Source: Branchiostoma floridae
Taxonomy: Eukaryota; Chordata; Leptocardii; Amphioxiformes; Branchiostomatidae
Length of the DNA: 64,000 nt
Assembly (NCBI RefSeq): GCF_000003815.2
Contig: NC_049989.1
Coordinates: 20,397,127 to 20,461,126 of the forward strand
Reading direction: 5' to 3'
In this document: positions 50,701-60,700 of the stretch, one piece after another
How the letters are laid out: each line of letters opens with the position of its first letter
Position numbering within the stretch: the stretch's first letter is position 1
Notes under the pieces: generated by a model
Told to the model about the DNA's origin: nothing
What the model saw: the letters and a program-made list of their open reading frames with translations, nothing else
Database searches by the model: none
Made by a program: the position numbers and the translations under genes

Positions 50701-53388
50701 ACAAATCAAAGATCTCTGATCTCTGTTACTAGTGTTAGTGTGGGCCTGGGCGGGTAAGGTGAAAGAGCGGTACCGGTATAGCGGTACCCGTATATGTATA
50801 CCAGTACACCCCCTTGTGCGGCCCCACTAATCCTTCGTGCACCAGGAAGTCGCGCCGCCTGGCGTAATACTCAGGAATACCACATTTACACACAAACACC
50901 CGCATACTGTATCAATAAAGGATCGCAGAAACGCTCTTGCATTTTAGGCTATTGAGAAGCCTTATTTTATCAGTTTTTAGGGCCATATCTACGATAATCG
51001 TAGCAGTCACTTAACTTCTCTTCAGCAGTTTGACGTAACAATATTTCGGGTGAAAGCTTCAAAGACAACTAAAAACTTATCAACAACAAACTTTGCTCAG
51101 CTCAACAGTACTTATAAGTATTGTCCGGGTTGCCATTCGAAGTTGAAGCGCTTATTTATAGCGCTAGTATCTTCGCTGTGCTGTTAGCCGCCGCCGTGCG
51201 ACTTTTGTTGACGGTCGTGATATCCCTGCGTCGCCGCCTCACCGTCTGACTATGAGACGATAACGTTATTCCCACGGACATGTTTCAAGAAAAATACCCT
51301 GCAAAAACCGCTGTTCCGCGTCAGATTCTATTCTTTAAAACATGTGGGACTCAGTCAGTGTGTCTAATAAATATTTTGTAGAAGCACCGCTGCGGGAAAG
51401 AAAGTCCAAGGAATGTAATATTACGTAGCATGAAGTTCACTGTCATCTGGGACACGGCACATGACTGTTTGAAACTCTAATCAACAGCCGCGTTTGATTG
51501 ATAGCCGCTGTACTTTGATGAAGTCGGTGCCACACTGCCGACACTGCCCTGGCCGTTTGTGGGCGGGGCCTCATGGCGAGGCTTGCCCGCAAAAGTAACG
51601 CCCGGGTTTTACATACAAACTTACGATGGTTTGTTATGTCATTGTATCTTACATTGCCGAACCAAAAAGCTTCAAATTTAGAACAGGAATTTTGGGAACA
51701 CGACCCGCTCTTGTTCCAGAATTATGAAAGAATTCATTCTATTTCCCGGGCTGAAATAAAAAAAAAGAAAATTACACAACTACTAGTAACAGCCTATGTT
51801 GGTCAACCCCGCTCCCCAAATAAGGACATTCCCCGGAAACTGGCTGTTCCGGAGAGGGATCCCACCCCATTGATCACTCGCGGCAAGGCCCAATCGCTAC
51901 TCTTTTTGCATTTTTTGGCACGAACGCAGGGCGGCACACACAAAATTTAGAACAGGGAATTTGGGAACGCGACCCGTTCTTGCTCTAATGTGTCAGAAAG
52001 AATAGATTCTATTTTCCGCACTGAAAAAGGAATGACGCAACTGCCAGTAAGAGCCCGTGTTGATCATGAACCACGCTCCCCAAATAAGGAGATTCTCAAG
52101 AATTCTTATACATATTGACTGTTCCGGGGAGGGACCTCACCCCGCTAAGTCACGTGCGGCAAGGCCCTCTCGCTACTCTGTTTACATCGCGCGAACGCAA
52201 GGGCGGTCCTGGGTGGGATGGGCTGCGAGACAGCGGTACGGTGCGGCGGTGTGCTATAAAACACCTCCCTTCGAGCTGATAACTTCCTGAAACCAAGGAG
52301 GTTATATCACCTCCTTGCTGAAACAGTGAAGGCGCGTGCCTTTGTATTTTTACTACGATATTTTTTAAATTTTTTTTCCACATTTTTTGCCGCTACGGTG
52401 TATGAAAAAACAGCGTAGCGGGCTTTTTACAGCGTCGTTTTTTCAGTCCACAGCGTATCGGCCCGCTCTCCTGTCATATTCGCCGTGTCCGCTGTAGCGT
52501 TACGGCGGCTTGTTAGACTGCGAGGACGCCGTCTATGAAACGCTAGAATGTGTGCTAGTACTCTACAAGCATCGAATAAATGAGGGACGTAAGTTACAAG
52601 TGATGTTTCTGCGATCCTTCATTGATACAGTATGCGGGTGTTTGTGTGTAAATGTGGCATTCATGAGTATTACGCCAGGCGGCGTACTTCCTGGTGCACG
52701 AAGGATTAGTGGGGCCGCACAAGGGGTTGTACTGGTATACATATACGGGTTGCAGGGCTAGACCTTTGTAATAGCCATAGGCTAGTTGGGCAGCCCTGGC
52801 TGTGTGTTCGGTGCAGCCAAACCAATAAATAAATAAATAAATAAATAAACATATACGGGTACCGCTCTTTCACCTTACCTGGGCCTGGGCTTATCATCCA
52901 AAATGGCTAGCAGTGACGATCAACTGAAGAACAGCCAAACTAGACCCAAACGCTCCTGATCTTTATTTTAGTGATGCCTGTCTTACCTGTACCCGATCTA
53001 CTCTACTTTGGGAATCTAACCAGAAGCCAAAGGACTCACCATTTGCATCACTATTGCATTCATTGCATCACCATGATGCAACACTGTGTTGGGTTCGATA
53101 TTCGAGATCAGGAATTCCTCAGTATTTATACAATAGTTCATCAGTAAGCTGAGGGGGGCAATATGCTACAAAAAGTGAGAATAGGAACAGTCTCGCCGGT
53201 TGCTGTGTGCAGAACTGAGAACAGAACAGCGCCGGGCCATCTTGGCCTGGCCTGGCCTGGCCTGGTAGTCTCAGCGGTCCTGCTTTCTGATCTATTTCTC
53301 GACACAATATCGCCACAAATCACACATATCTAGTGAATCCTGAAGCCCTGAATAGTCGACAGACGGGATCTGTACTTACTTTGTCCAT
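38751..53388 (-). CDS. Gene C: CXorf38-like/coiled-coil/NACHT/LRR receptor, intact
   Basis: Exons: 53388-53380 (MDK), 50521-50303, 47656-47615, 47474-47361, 46181-46044, 45647-45492, 43758-43582, 43224-42885, 42009-39357, 38847-38751. All phases agree; the product is 1314 aa, or 1308 aa from the Met at 50512. Residues 1-220 (short form) resemble vertebrate CXorf38: NPEYKNWLRVGLALL, HCAWRQELKKHY, GWTNCTPSKWSKEPWEVAK, then IRNQAMHS, an RNxxxH motif as in HEPN domains. Cys/His at 56, 58, 60, 69, 86 and 108 could bind metal. Residues 221-392 are heptad-rich coiled coil. Walker A (GEAGGGKT) is at 469-476, Walker B (LFLLDGYDE) at about 547-555, and RI-type LRRs at about 1000-1270. A cytosolic sensor is inferred. 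Exon 50521-50303 leaves by a GC donor (GAG|GCAAGT). The last exon has an alternative frame. Confidence 0.8.
39357..42009 (-). other. NACHT-LRR exon of gene C
   Basis: A 2653-bp exon entered in phase 1 (tttctattctag|CTGTGTTCC) and left in phase 2 (CTGGG|GTGAGT). It contains the intact STAND ATPase core and about eight leucine-rich repeats of 27-29 residues with the pattern LxxLxLxxNxxxDxG. It is uninterrupted where gene B has TGA and acidic insertions. Confidence 0.9.
42885..43758 (-). other. Coiled-coil exons of gene C
   Basis: Two exons (43758-43582 and 43224-42885) encode about 172 residues rich in Glu, Lys, Leu and Gln with heptad spacing, such as LQLYREELEDHGARLDTLEH and VGQLEEVVAKHDKQIEEVK. 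They join the CXorf38-like module to NACHT and probably mediate oligomerisation. Confidence 0.75.
43760..45490. other. Gene C intron 6, no features
   Basis: No exon signal. A poly-C run lies at about 44984-44999. Short open frames near 44318 and 44379 lack any recognisable domain. Confidence 0.4.
46418..46850. mobile_element. hAT-like MITE in gene C intron
   Basis: It begins taggggtgggtac and ends tacccagccccta-like (inverted, imperfect). It is flanked by gtaggaac (46410-46417) and gtatgaac (46851-46858), an 8-bp target duplication with one change, typical of hAT. It contains repeated caggtccgg blocks and matches the split element at 17330-19487. Confidence 0.7.
46945..47045. mobile_element. 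Right half of agcctgggtaccatc-family MITE
   Basis: The block atgtcagagcgagaaggg...gaactactttctggatggta ending tactcaggct parallels 14640-14735. The left half is absent. Confidence 0.5.
47508..48390. mobile_element. Inverted-repeat-bounded insertion in gene C intron
   Basis: The ends tccattggcataataccggtc (47509) and gaccggtattatgccaatgca (48367) are inverted repeats. The enclosed ~880 bp include a 61-codon frame at 47961-48146 that resembles nothing known. This fits a non-autonomous DNA element. Confidence 0.45.
49270..49395 (-). mobile_element. MITE-like repeat, family 1, inverted copy
   Basis: On the minus strand the sequence reads tttggccaaaaaagttgcct after a caaactggtgtgag block, paralleling 25290-25360. 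Confidence 0.5.
49466..49760 (+). mobile_element. tRNA-derived SINE
   Basis: The tRNA-like head has an A-box (tggcctagtgggtagagtg) and a B-box (gtcgtgagttcaaacccc). The body includes ctgctgtagtgattgcg and tgggcgccgccctatgcgcc, ending in repeated gactttgactttgac. It lies in intron 2 of gene C, antisense to the gene. It is a SINE, not a functional tRNA: the head is not closed by an acceptor stem. Confidence 0.7.
49950..50192 (+). mobile_element. Non-LTR 3' end with (acaa)n tail
   Basis: A/T-rich tail sequence ending with aacttgaaatggagattcc and then a run of acaaacaaac units at 50163-50190. Two internal ~60-bp repeats (attgattgactttatatgtg / actgatcgacattatatgtg) are visible. It is a truncated retroposon 3' end. 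Confidence 0.5.
51676..52205. repeat. Two tandem ~265-bp units inside the transposon
   Basis: The unit starting aatttagaacaggaattttg at 51676 recurs at 51944 (aatttagaacagggaatttg), with shared cgctccccaaataagga and gcggcaaggccc blocks. The open frame at 51573-51950 lies across it and is not taken as a gene. Confidence 0.6.
52751..52848 (+). mobile_element. Short retroposon nested in the transposon's right arm
   Basis: A ~98-bp insert ending in repeated aaat units is flanked by a perfect 12-bp duplication acatatacgggt (52739-52750 and 52849-52860). It interrupts the right terminal repeat, whose sequence resumes exactly after the second copy. Confidence 0.75.
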
Positions 53389-53760
53389 GTTTGTCCTCAG
53401 AAAACTTCTATCAACTGTTGTTAGAGCCGACGTTTCCCGTGGACTTCATTTTACTACCGTTTTCCGCCATCTTGGACTCGGGATAGTACATTAAACAATA
53501 GGGGTTTCTAACGAATGTGTGCATAGTAGCTAGAAAATAAACGGAAAGCTTTATTAATAAAGCGATTAAAATAAATTTAATGATTTGATTTGCATATTTT
53601 GTTATCAAGATATTGAAATGTGCAGGGAGGTAAGAATAAAATTATTATAAAAAAAGAGGCCCCGAGGTGCTGGAGAAAAATGGACCATTCCGGATAGGAA
53701 CCCAACCCAAACAAGAGCCATCAGTTTTTGGCGACGCTTCAAGTGCGGAGCCTAAGGTGA
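53380..53760 (-). promoter_or_regulatory. Gene C promoter and first exon
   Basis: Homologous to the gene A and B first exons: tccaagatggcgg on the minus strand near 53470, the exon body, and the donor ACAAA|GTAAGTACAG at 53380-53371. The farther-upstream blocks (tttttggcg, gcggagcc) are also shared. Unlike A and B it contains AACATGGACAAA (ATG at 53388), in phase with the next exon. An upstream ATG in the aagatggcgg block opens a 19-codon frame that ends within the exon. Confidence 0.6.
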
Positions 53761-55530
53761 ACATTGCGGTAGAATACGAACAGTGGTAGATTACGTAAAT
53801 CTATACTTTAATAGCATTAAATAAACAATTCAAACTATTCTATGGAGGCATGGGGTCGCTAAATCTAGTTATGGAAACTTTATCTCCAGTCTAGATTATA
53901 TATATTGATAGTGATCAGAAAATGGTGTATAATGTCATGAACATTTGAATGCACACTAAAGTGTGCAATACAGGTAATGGTATTTTTTCTTGCATTTCAT
54001 TGTATTTTTCTTGTATCTCACTCCATACTTCATAGACGTATCTTAAATATTTTGTATTTGGGAACATAAATCGACGAATCCTTCGAATTCTATTAGTTGA
54101 TTTATTGGTTATCATTTGTTATCATTAACTGTTTGGACAAATGTGCAATAGTAATCAAACGATAAACACTGTCCAATCAGGCACACATTAGCATTCAAAC
54201 TCAAGTTTTTGTTACTTTAAGTAAACGTTGATCCACTAATACTATTTGAATTTTTGTTACTAGGATGGTATGATGTCTTAACGACCTGTTATGGTTCTTG
54301 GGTTCTTTGTGTTTTTAGTTATTCACGATTCTAATTACGTATGACCGTTTTATTTTAGTTAACCATTGATTTTATTTTTTGCAATGTTTTACTTTATTGA
54401 GTTTATTGAGATACCCTTTTGTTCAGATTGAGCTAATCTACCAGGGTTCATACAGCTAATCGTCCAGGGTTTATACTATTTTGAAACTGTTTTTCATTCT
54501 ATGTCGAGGTTCTCCAACTCCCCCACGCCCCAGGAGACAATGAAAAAAAAACATTAGGTGATGTGTTTATCCTGGTTAAATAGATAAATAAATTGAAACT
54601 GACACGGAAGTTTCGGTACAAAACAATTATCTTATTCAACTTTGCATGCATAAGCTTCTTATTCTTCGAACAAAGAAATTATGACCAGATAAGAATCAAA
54701 GACACAACTTTTGAAGCATTCATGTTTTATTTTTATGTACAAGTGGTATTATGATTGTTATAAGCATGATCAATAAACATCTATCGATATATGATTTAAC
54801 ACCGTTGTAATATAAAGCCCTGAGAAATATTTCACGTATTAGACCAAATGTCCAGTCTATTTTATCACAACCATTGAATTGAGTTTGAGTTAATTCAGAT
54901 CCACAATTAGCTCAACAATAAACATGTGCATTGTAGCTACTCTCCATGTGGTCCTTATCGACTCACAGTTCTTCTGTATCTGTATATGTATCTGTATCTA
55001 TATAGCCGGTATAACCGCCCTTCGGCGTAACACACCATGGCCATACTTGACACTCAGACAAAACTACATGACACAACATAACTTATACACAAAAAAGTTG
55101 TATCGGTTTTAGAAGGGAGTGTAAGGTGATACTGTAAGTAGCACTGTCAGTCTCTAGAATTGAAATACGTCTATCCGGCCAGGAGACGAGCACGTTGGTT
55201 AGGACAGTGCAATAGGTATAAAGGACTCTTTTTCATATCGACATCCGCAGCTGCAATGATAGTGTTGGAATTGCTAGTCTCAAATTGGGAAAGTACGATT
55301 TTCAATATCCAAACCCTTCAATTGACAATTTGTTATACCATCTTGGACTACCCAAAGCATTTCCTACCATTTTCTGTGATTTTCTTGTTATTGTAACAAC
55401 AGTTAAAGTCTCTGACAGATTTAATTTTTGTTCTTCAGAGGTAATGTTTATACTTAGTCTAGTATGTTGCTGGAGTGCATCAATTCTGCGTCATGTACTT
55501 TAAATTTCCTTTGTTGATCAATAAAGTTTA
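53761..55530. other. Intergenic, no gene seen
   Basis: A/T-rich with short unsupported frames. About 54970-55000 has a small tatctgta-type simple repeat. Confidence 0.4.
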
Positions 55531-55825
55531 GGGCACAACCCGCCGTACTTACCAAAACGTTGGCAATCTTTTTGGAATCCGTAAGTGGTAAGTACTGCCT
55601 CCGTACAAACTCGTAGGGAGCCCGATGTCTTCCCCCGCAGACACGCCGTATTACGTTAGGTGCAGGCAAAACTTTGTGTGCCATCGGGCTGCGGATTCGC
55701 CCCCGTACGTGCCAGTACGGGCGACGCGCCTGCCCCGTACAGCCTGAACGAATTCAGAAATACGTGGCGGACGTGGCCTTCCTCCAAAACGTACAGATAA
55801 ATTGCACGTACGGCGGGTTGTGCCC
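55531..55825. mobile_element. MITE with gggcacaacccgccgtac termini
   Basis: It starts gggcacaacccgccgtac and ends gtacggcgggttgtgccc, a perfect inverted repeat, flanked by ttta on each side. The TTA-containing duplication suggests a Harbinger-type element. It lies just 3' of the TRIM gene. Confidence 0.75.
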
Positions 55826-55920
55826 TTTAGCTTATGAGAAATCTAAACCTATATCCATTAGTGCAAGGTCTTTTGCCGATCTCTCTCTCACTCATGGAAG
55901 AGTAATCTACTATCTTATAT

Positions 55921-57491
55921 TTAACTCCCTTTGCAGACATATGTTGGCAGCGCGAGCCCGGTGTACACGGTGACTTCTCCCTTCCCCACGTCGAAGGCGG
56001 GTCGGACCGGGTCCTCGAACTTGGCGTGGAACGTGTAGATGTGTTCCTTCTTCATGGGGTTGTAGAAGGACAGCGTGCCGCCTGTGTAGTTCAGCAACAC
56101 GCCAACCCTAGGGAGGCGGTAAGTTAGAGTTAATGAATGAAGAAATTTATTGCGTATTGCCGCACTGGACTTAGTACAGGTCACAACAAGAGTTCGGAGA
56201 CCCCATAACTCCAATAGATATCTTCTTTTTTTTTGCAAAATTGTATTTTACAATGATCAAAAACGAACGAATACGGATGTGTAATTCAGCAGCACACCAA
56301 CTGCCCTGTGGAAATGGCATATGAGAAGTATGCATATAGTATACGAGAGGTGATCAATACGTTCTGTGCCTCACCGAGACAAATGGCACAAAGCTCAAAT
56401 TTGGGGACATAATCATAGAGTATAAAAACTTATCAATATCCACCAAAGTCGGGACCTCATATACCTGAGAGGCAAGCATCGTTGAAAGGAGAGTGATTGT
56501 GCCATCTCTTCTTCTACATATAACCTCCGTGGTATGAGTGCTCGACAAGGTTTGAGGGGTAAGGTTTACTTAGTTTTAATTAATCTTGAAAGGGCAACTT
56601 CTCAGAAAGCCACCAGTACCTTAGCTTCCTCTACATTTACCTGTTCTGTGTGAGCGCCAATGAGAGCTGTATCGCTATCTCTGTATGTATGAAGCACATA
56701 TTAAATTACTACTAGAAGTTACTGCTTGTAGTTCTGTACCTGTTCTGCACGGGCGGCAGTGAGAGCTGTATCACCACCCCCGCGTGCAGCGCCGAGTACT
56801 CGTGCAGGTACCGGTCCACGCACCACGACGTCTCGTTCTCGCCCAGCGCCTGGTCTCGCGGGAACTTGTCGGACGCCACGCCCACGCGGTAGAAGATGCT
56901 TCGAGAGACGTCCACCTGTAGAAGGTTAAGATAGTTAGCCTGAGTACCATCCTCCGTAGTGACCTTTGGCTCAATACTTCTGCTTGCTAATATGTGGTTA
57001 GCAAGCGAAAGTATGAGCCAAAGTCAACCAGTGAGGATGGTACTCAGGCTAAAAAAATAGCCTAATTTTGACAACACTAAACTTTATCCAACCGACACCA
57101 ACGAAAGTTGAAACTTGCCCAAATTTTCGGCTAACGGGATGGACCCCATTCACTGCAGCTTTCGGGACGTGACGTAGGTACCACGTGACCGAAGCAACGG
57201 GTCATAAGTGCCAGGTAATCTATGTCAACCCCGTCTTTTCTTCGGTGTTGGACGGTGTGCTCGAATGTACACACAGCCTCCTTCACTCAAGAAACTGGAT
57301 ATGATTTTAGAAACTGTCAGACTTTTCAGTTAGCATCTACCACCTTTCGGTATAGTGTCACTGATCATTGTATCTGTGGATTTACCTGGATGCCTAATCG
57401 TCATCGAGGTTGTCTGAGTCTTTCTTACAAGAGGTTTTATACAATTGTTTCTCATTGAATTTCACTCTAGCGCAAAACACAAACACTCACA

Positions 57492-57528
<37 letters not shown>

Positions 57529-57532
57529 CCAA

Positions 57533-57563
<31 letters not shown>

Positions 57564-57728
57564 CACACACATACTGACACACAAACACAAAAACTCTCAC
57601 CTCCCAGTAGCGAATGCCGCTGGAGAAGCTGACATCTCCCACCGCGATGCTGTGCTTGCTGAAGCGTGTCGATGGTGCGACGGGTCGGCAGGCTGTCGGG
57701 GTCGCATACACACACGCACGGACGCACA

Positions 57729-57776
<48 letters not shown>

Positions 57777-60700
57777 CACACACACTTACTTCCCAGTAGT
57801 GGATGCCGCTGGAGAAGCTGACGTCCCCCACCGCGATGCTGTGCTTGCTGAAGCGGTTCGGCGTGTCGGCACACACATACGCACGCACACGCACGCACGC
57901 ACGCACACCCACCCCCCCCCCCCACACACACACACACACACACGCACACACACACACACTTACTTCCCAGTAGTGAATACCGCTAGAGAAGCTGACATCT
58001 CCCACCGCGATGCTGTGCTTGCTGAAGCGGTGGGGTGTATCGAAGGTGCGACGGGTCGGCAGGCTGTCCGGGTCGTAGCTCATCGTGCAGTTGTTGTTGG
58101 AGATGCGGATGTACTTGTGTGCCGTCTTCGGGTCCAGCTCGAACTGCAGCCCCACGCCTTTAAAAAAACGGGAGAGAGTGGGTGAGAAAATTAGTGAGTG
58201 AGGATTTTTTCTACCTAAACCACCACCCGCATAACAAGATCCGAAAGTCACTTCACGGAAGGCCAGAAGGCCACTCCAGGGCGAGGGTTTACATCTCTTC
58301 TCCCTAAGTTAGAAACATCATGATTGAGACCAGATCAATTGCTCATTAATAATAAGCTAATGAGCGGGTGGGTGGGTGAATGTATGATTGAGTGTACATG
58401 AGTGAGTGTATGCGTTAGAGAGTGTATGGGTGAGGGAAAGATGGTGAACGAAGCAGTAAGGAAGAAAGAGGACCAGAGTCACACAAATGAAAGCGGCGCG
58501 TCGGATTCGACTTTGGTCGAACAAATGAATGATTAAATGAATGAATGTATGGAATAGATTAAGACCGAATTGTACAACGTCACCCGTTGAGCCAGCACCA
58601 TAGAGGTTTGTTACCTTTTCGACTCTTTCTCTTGAAGAATCCCGGCAGCCTCTGCGCTAAAGACTGACGCTGGTTCTCTTCCTCTACAACTTCGGGTTCT
58701 GGACTACCTGCGGAGGTACAACATTTTTGTGAAGAAACTTCATTATACTAATACTTATACAATGTATTTGTATAACGAAATAAGCAAGCAATAGCTAACA
58801 TTCAATAGGTACACCATTGTTCAAACGTGTTAAATGGACCAAAGGCTCGCGAACTATATAGTATTGGAGTTTTTTCTCTGCGAAACAGGCAAGGTTCTAG
58901 ACTACTAGTATACCGATTTATAATAACTTAGGTGACCTTACCTCTCTGGAAGTCTAGTCTGATGAGTGTGTCTATGTACTGTGAGACGTCAAAGTCCAGC
59001 GGTGTCAGATGCTCGCTGGTGACGGGGTACAGGGATAAATGGTCCATAGCCTGGCCTTTCACCCTGGTGATACAGACAGAAAGGTAACGGTAAATGCACA
59101 GTACAGAAACTAATCCGTGGCCTGGCCTTTCACTAACAAAACAAAGAAAAGTGCGTATACCATGTCAACAAGTCACCTTATACAATATATAACTGGTCCA
59201 GTAAGTTGCCCTGTGTTCACCAATGATGATGACAAATCGGTCATCGTCAGTCATTTCCCTTCTCCAAACATTTCTGTACCTTTCTTTCCTCTCTCGTAAG
59301 ATATTTGACTTTGACTTTCCTCCCTCTACACTATTATTTCCTGCCTCGAACGGTATTTCCTCTCTTTATACTTTCTTCTCTCTGCACTCGTTCACCTTTT
59401 CTCTCGAAAGGCATTTCCTCTCCAAAACATGTGAAAATAACTTACCGGTCCTTAAGTGTCTTGGCAGTCTGGAATGACAGAAGAGAGAGAACCAATATCA
59501 TCGTGTGTTATACTTATGATGCAGGCATTTTCAACACGGGATCAAAGACAACAATTTTCAGAAAATTTGTAATATTGCAACCGATGCGATAGGATTGAAA
59601 CAGTCAGCTAAAGCACGTCTTGTTCAAGAAATGTCTTACAAATGTGAGGGATTGAAGAAACTACCTGAAGACATTTCGCCGGGGCACCCTTTTCCAGGAG
59701 TTCCTGAGCTGTGTCTAAAACCTCCTTGACCTTGTCCAGCTCCTGAGTACAGCTGGTCATCTGTTGGTCCAGACTTTCCCGCCTCTCGTCTTCTTCTCGC
59801 GAGATTTCGTCCAGCAGGGCGTTCTTCCGCTGCTGGATGACGGAGATGAGCGCATCGCAACCCTCCGTCACCATGTGCTTCCGCTGCGATGCGTTTGTCT
59901 GTAATCAACACGACGACACCTTTTTGCTTACACAGATTTATAATGTTCGATTCCACACAATGATTGTACAACGGTATAGTTTGCTTTCAGTATAGCAGAT
60001 TGTTTCACACGTTTACCATGTAGTTTCCTATAACTCAAAATGGCTCCGCCTCAGCGGTGTTGCCAAAATATCACCATTCGAATCGTGCACAATACCCACG
60101 GAGCTCCGAGAGTAGCGATTCGAATCGAACATATGAAAAAGTCCTTCTCAAAAGAAACCTTTTATCTCAGTTTGACTGTTCAAGATGTTGAATTCTGTGT
60201 TTGTTGTTTCCCTTAAGACTTTTATTTGCTGCAGTTCACCAACATTCTACTGCCATGACAGAAATAGTACATTTAAAACGTCAACTGGAGTCTACGATCG
60301 ACTGCGGTACCGGTAACACGGAAAGATCGAGAGTCTGAAACTAATACAGCATCAAGAAAAATGTAAATTGCACGCCTAAAGAAACGAAACGTGAAACGAC
60401 ACTTGTCGAAAGACAAGATAACAATCAACATGCGTGTTACGACCCTAGAGGTGTCATAATTATACCCTGGATATTATAGCTCCGAGACAGGTGCTCCCAA
60501 ATGCAACACACCTGCACTATCTCTTCCAAAGAACGTACCGTATAAGGTTGTGTTCGCATGTATTAGTATAAGGCCACTCTGATTTTGATTATATGGATGA
60601 CATCTTCTCGGATACCCAAAACTGATGCGAATAAAGAAGCTTATATACGTTGGTTTAAGATACGCAAACAAATAAAAACAGTATTCAGGGATATGACGAA

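Larger units (their letters stand above)
50752..52879. mobile_element. Non-autonomous DNA transposon with ~190-bp inverted ends
   Basis: It begins ggtaaggtgaaagagcggta (50753) and ends taccgctctttcaccttacc (52879). The arms match for about 190 bp, including the block ggatcgcagaaac and the inverted atgcgggtgtttgtgtgtaa. It is flanked by an 11-bp direct repeat tgggcctgggc (50741-50751, 52880-52890). It has no transposase. It sits in the first intron of gene C, between the shared first exon and the CXorf38-like exons. Confidence 0.75.

Noticed and set aside
51573-51950. 125-codon plus-strand frame
   Set aside because: Spans the boundary of a tandem duplication inside a transposon; the second unit does not keep the frame.
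57445-58251. Long open frames through the CA repeats, including a 254-codon minus-strand frame
   Set aside because: Only the part over exon 57964-58157 is coding; the rest is Val-Cys-rich translation of a dinucleotide repeat inside an intron.
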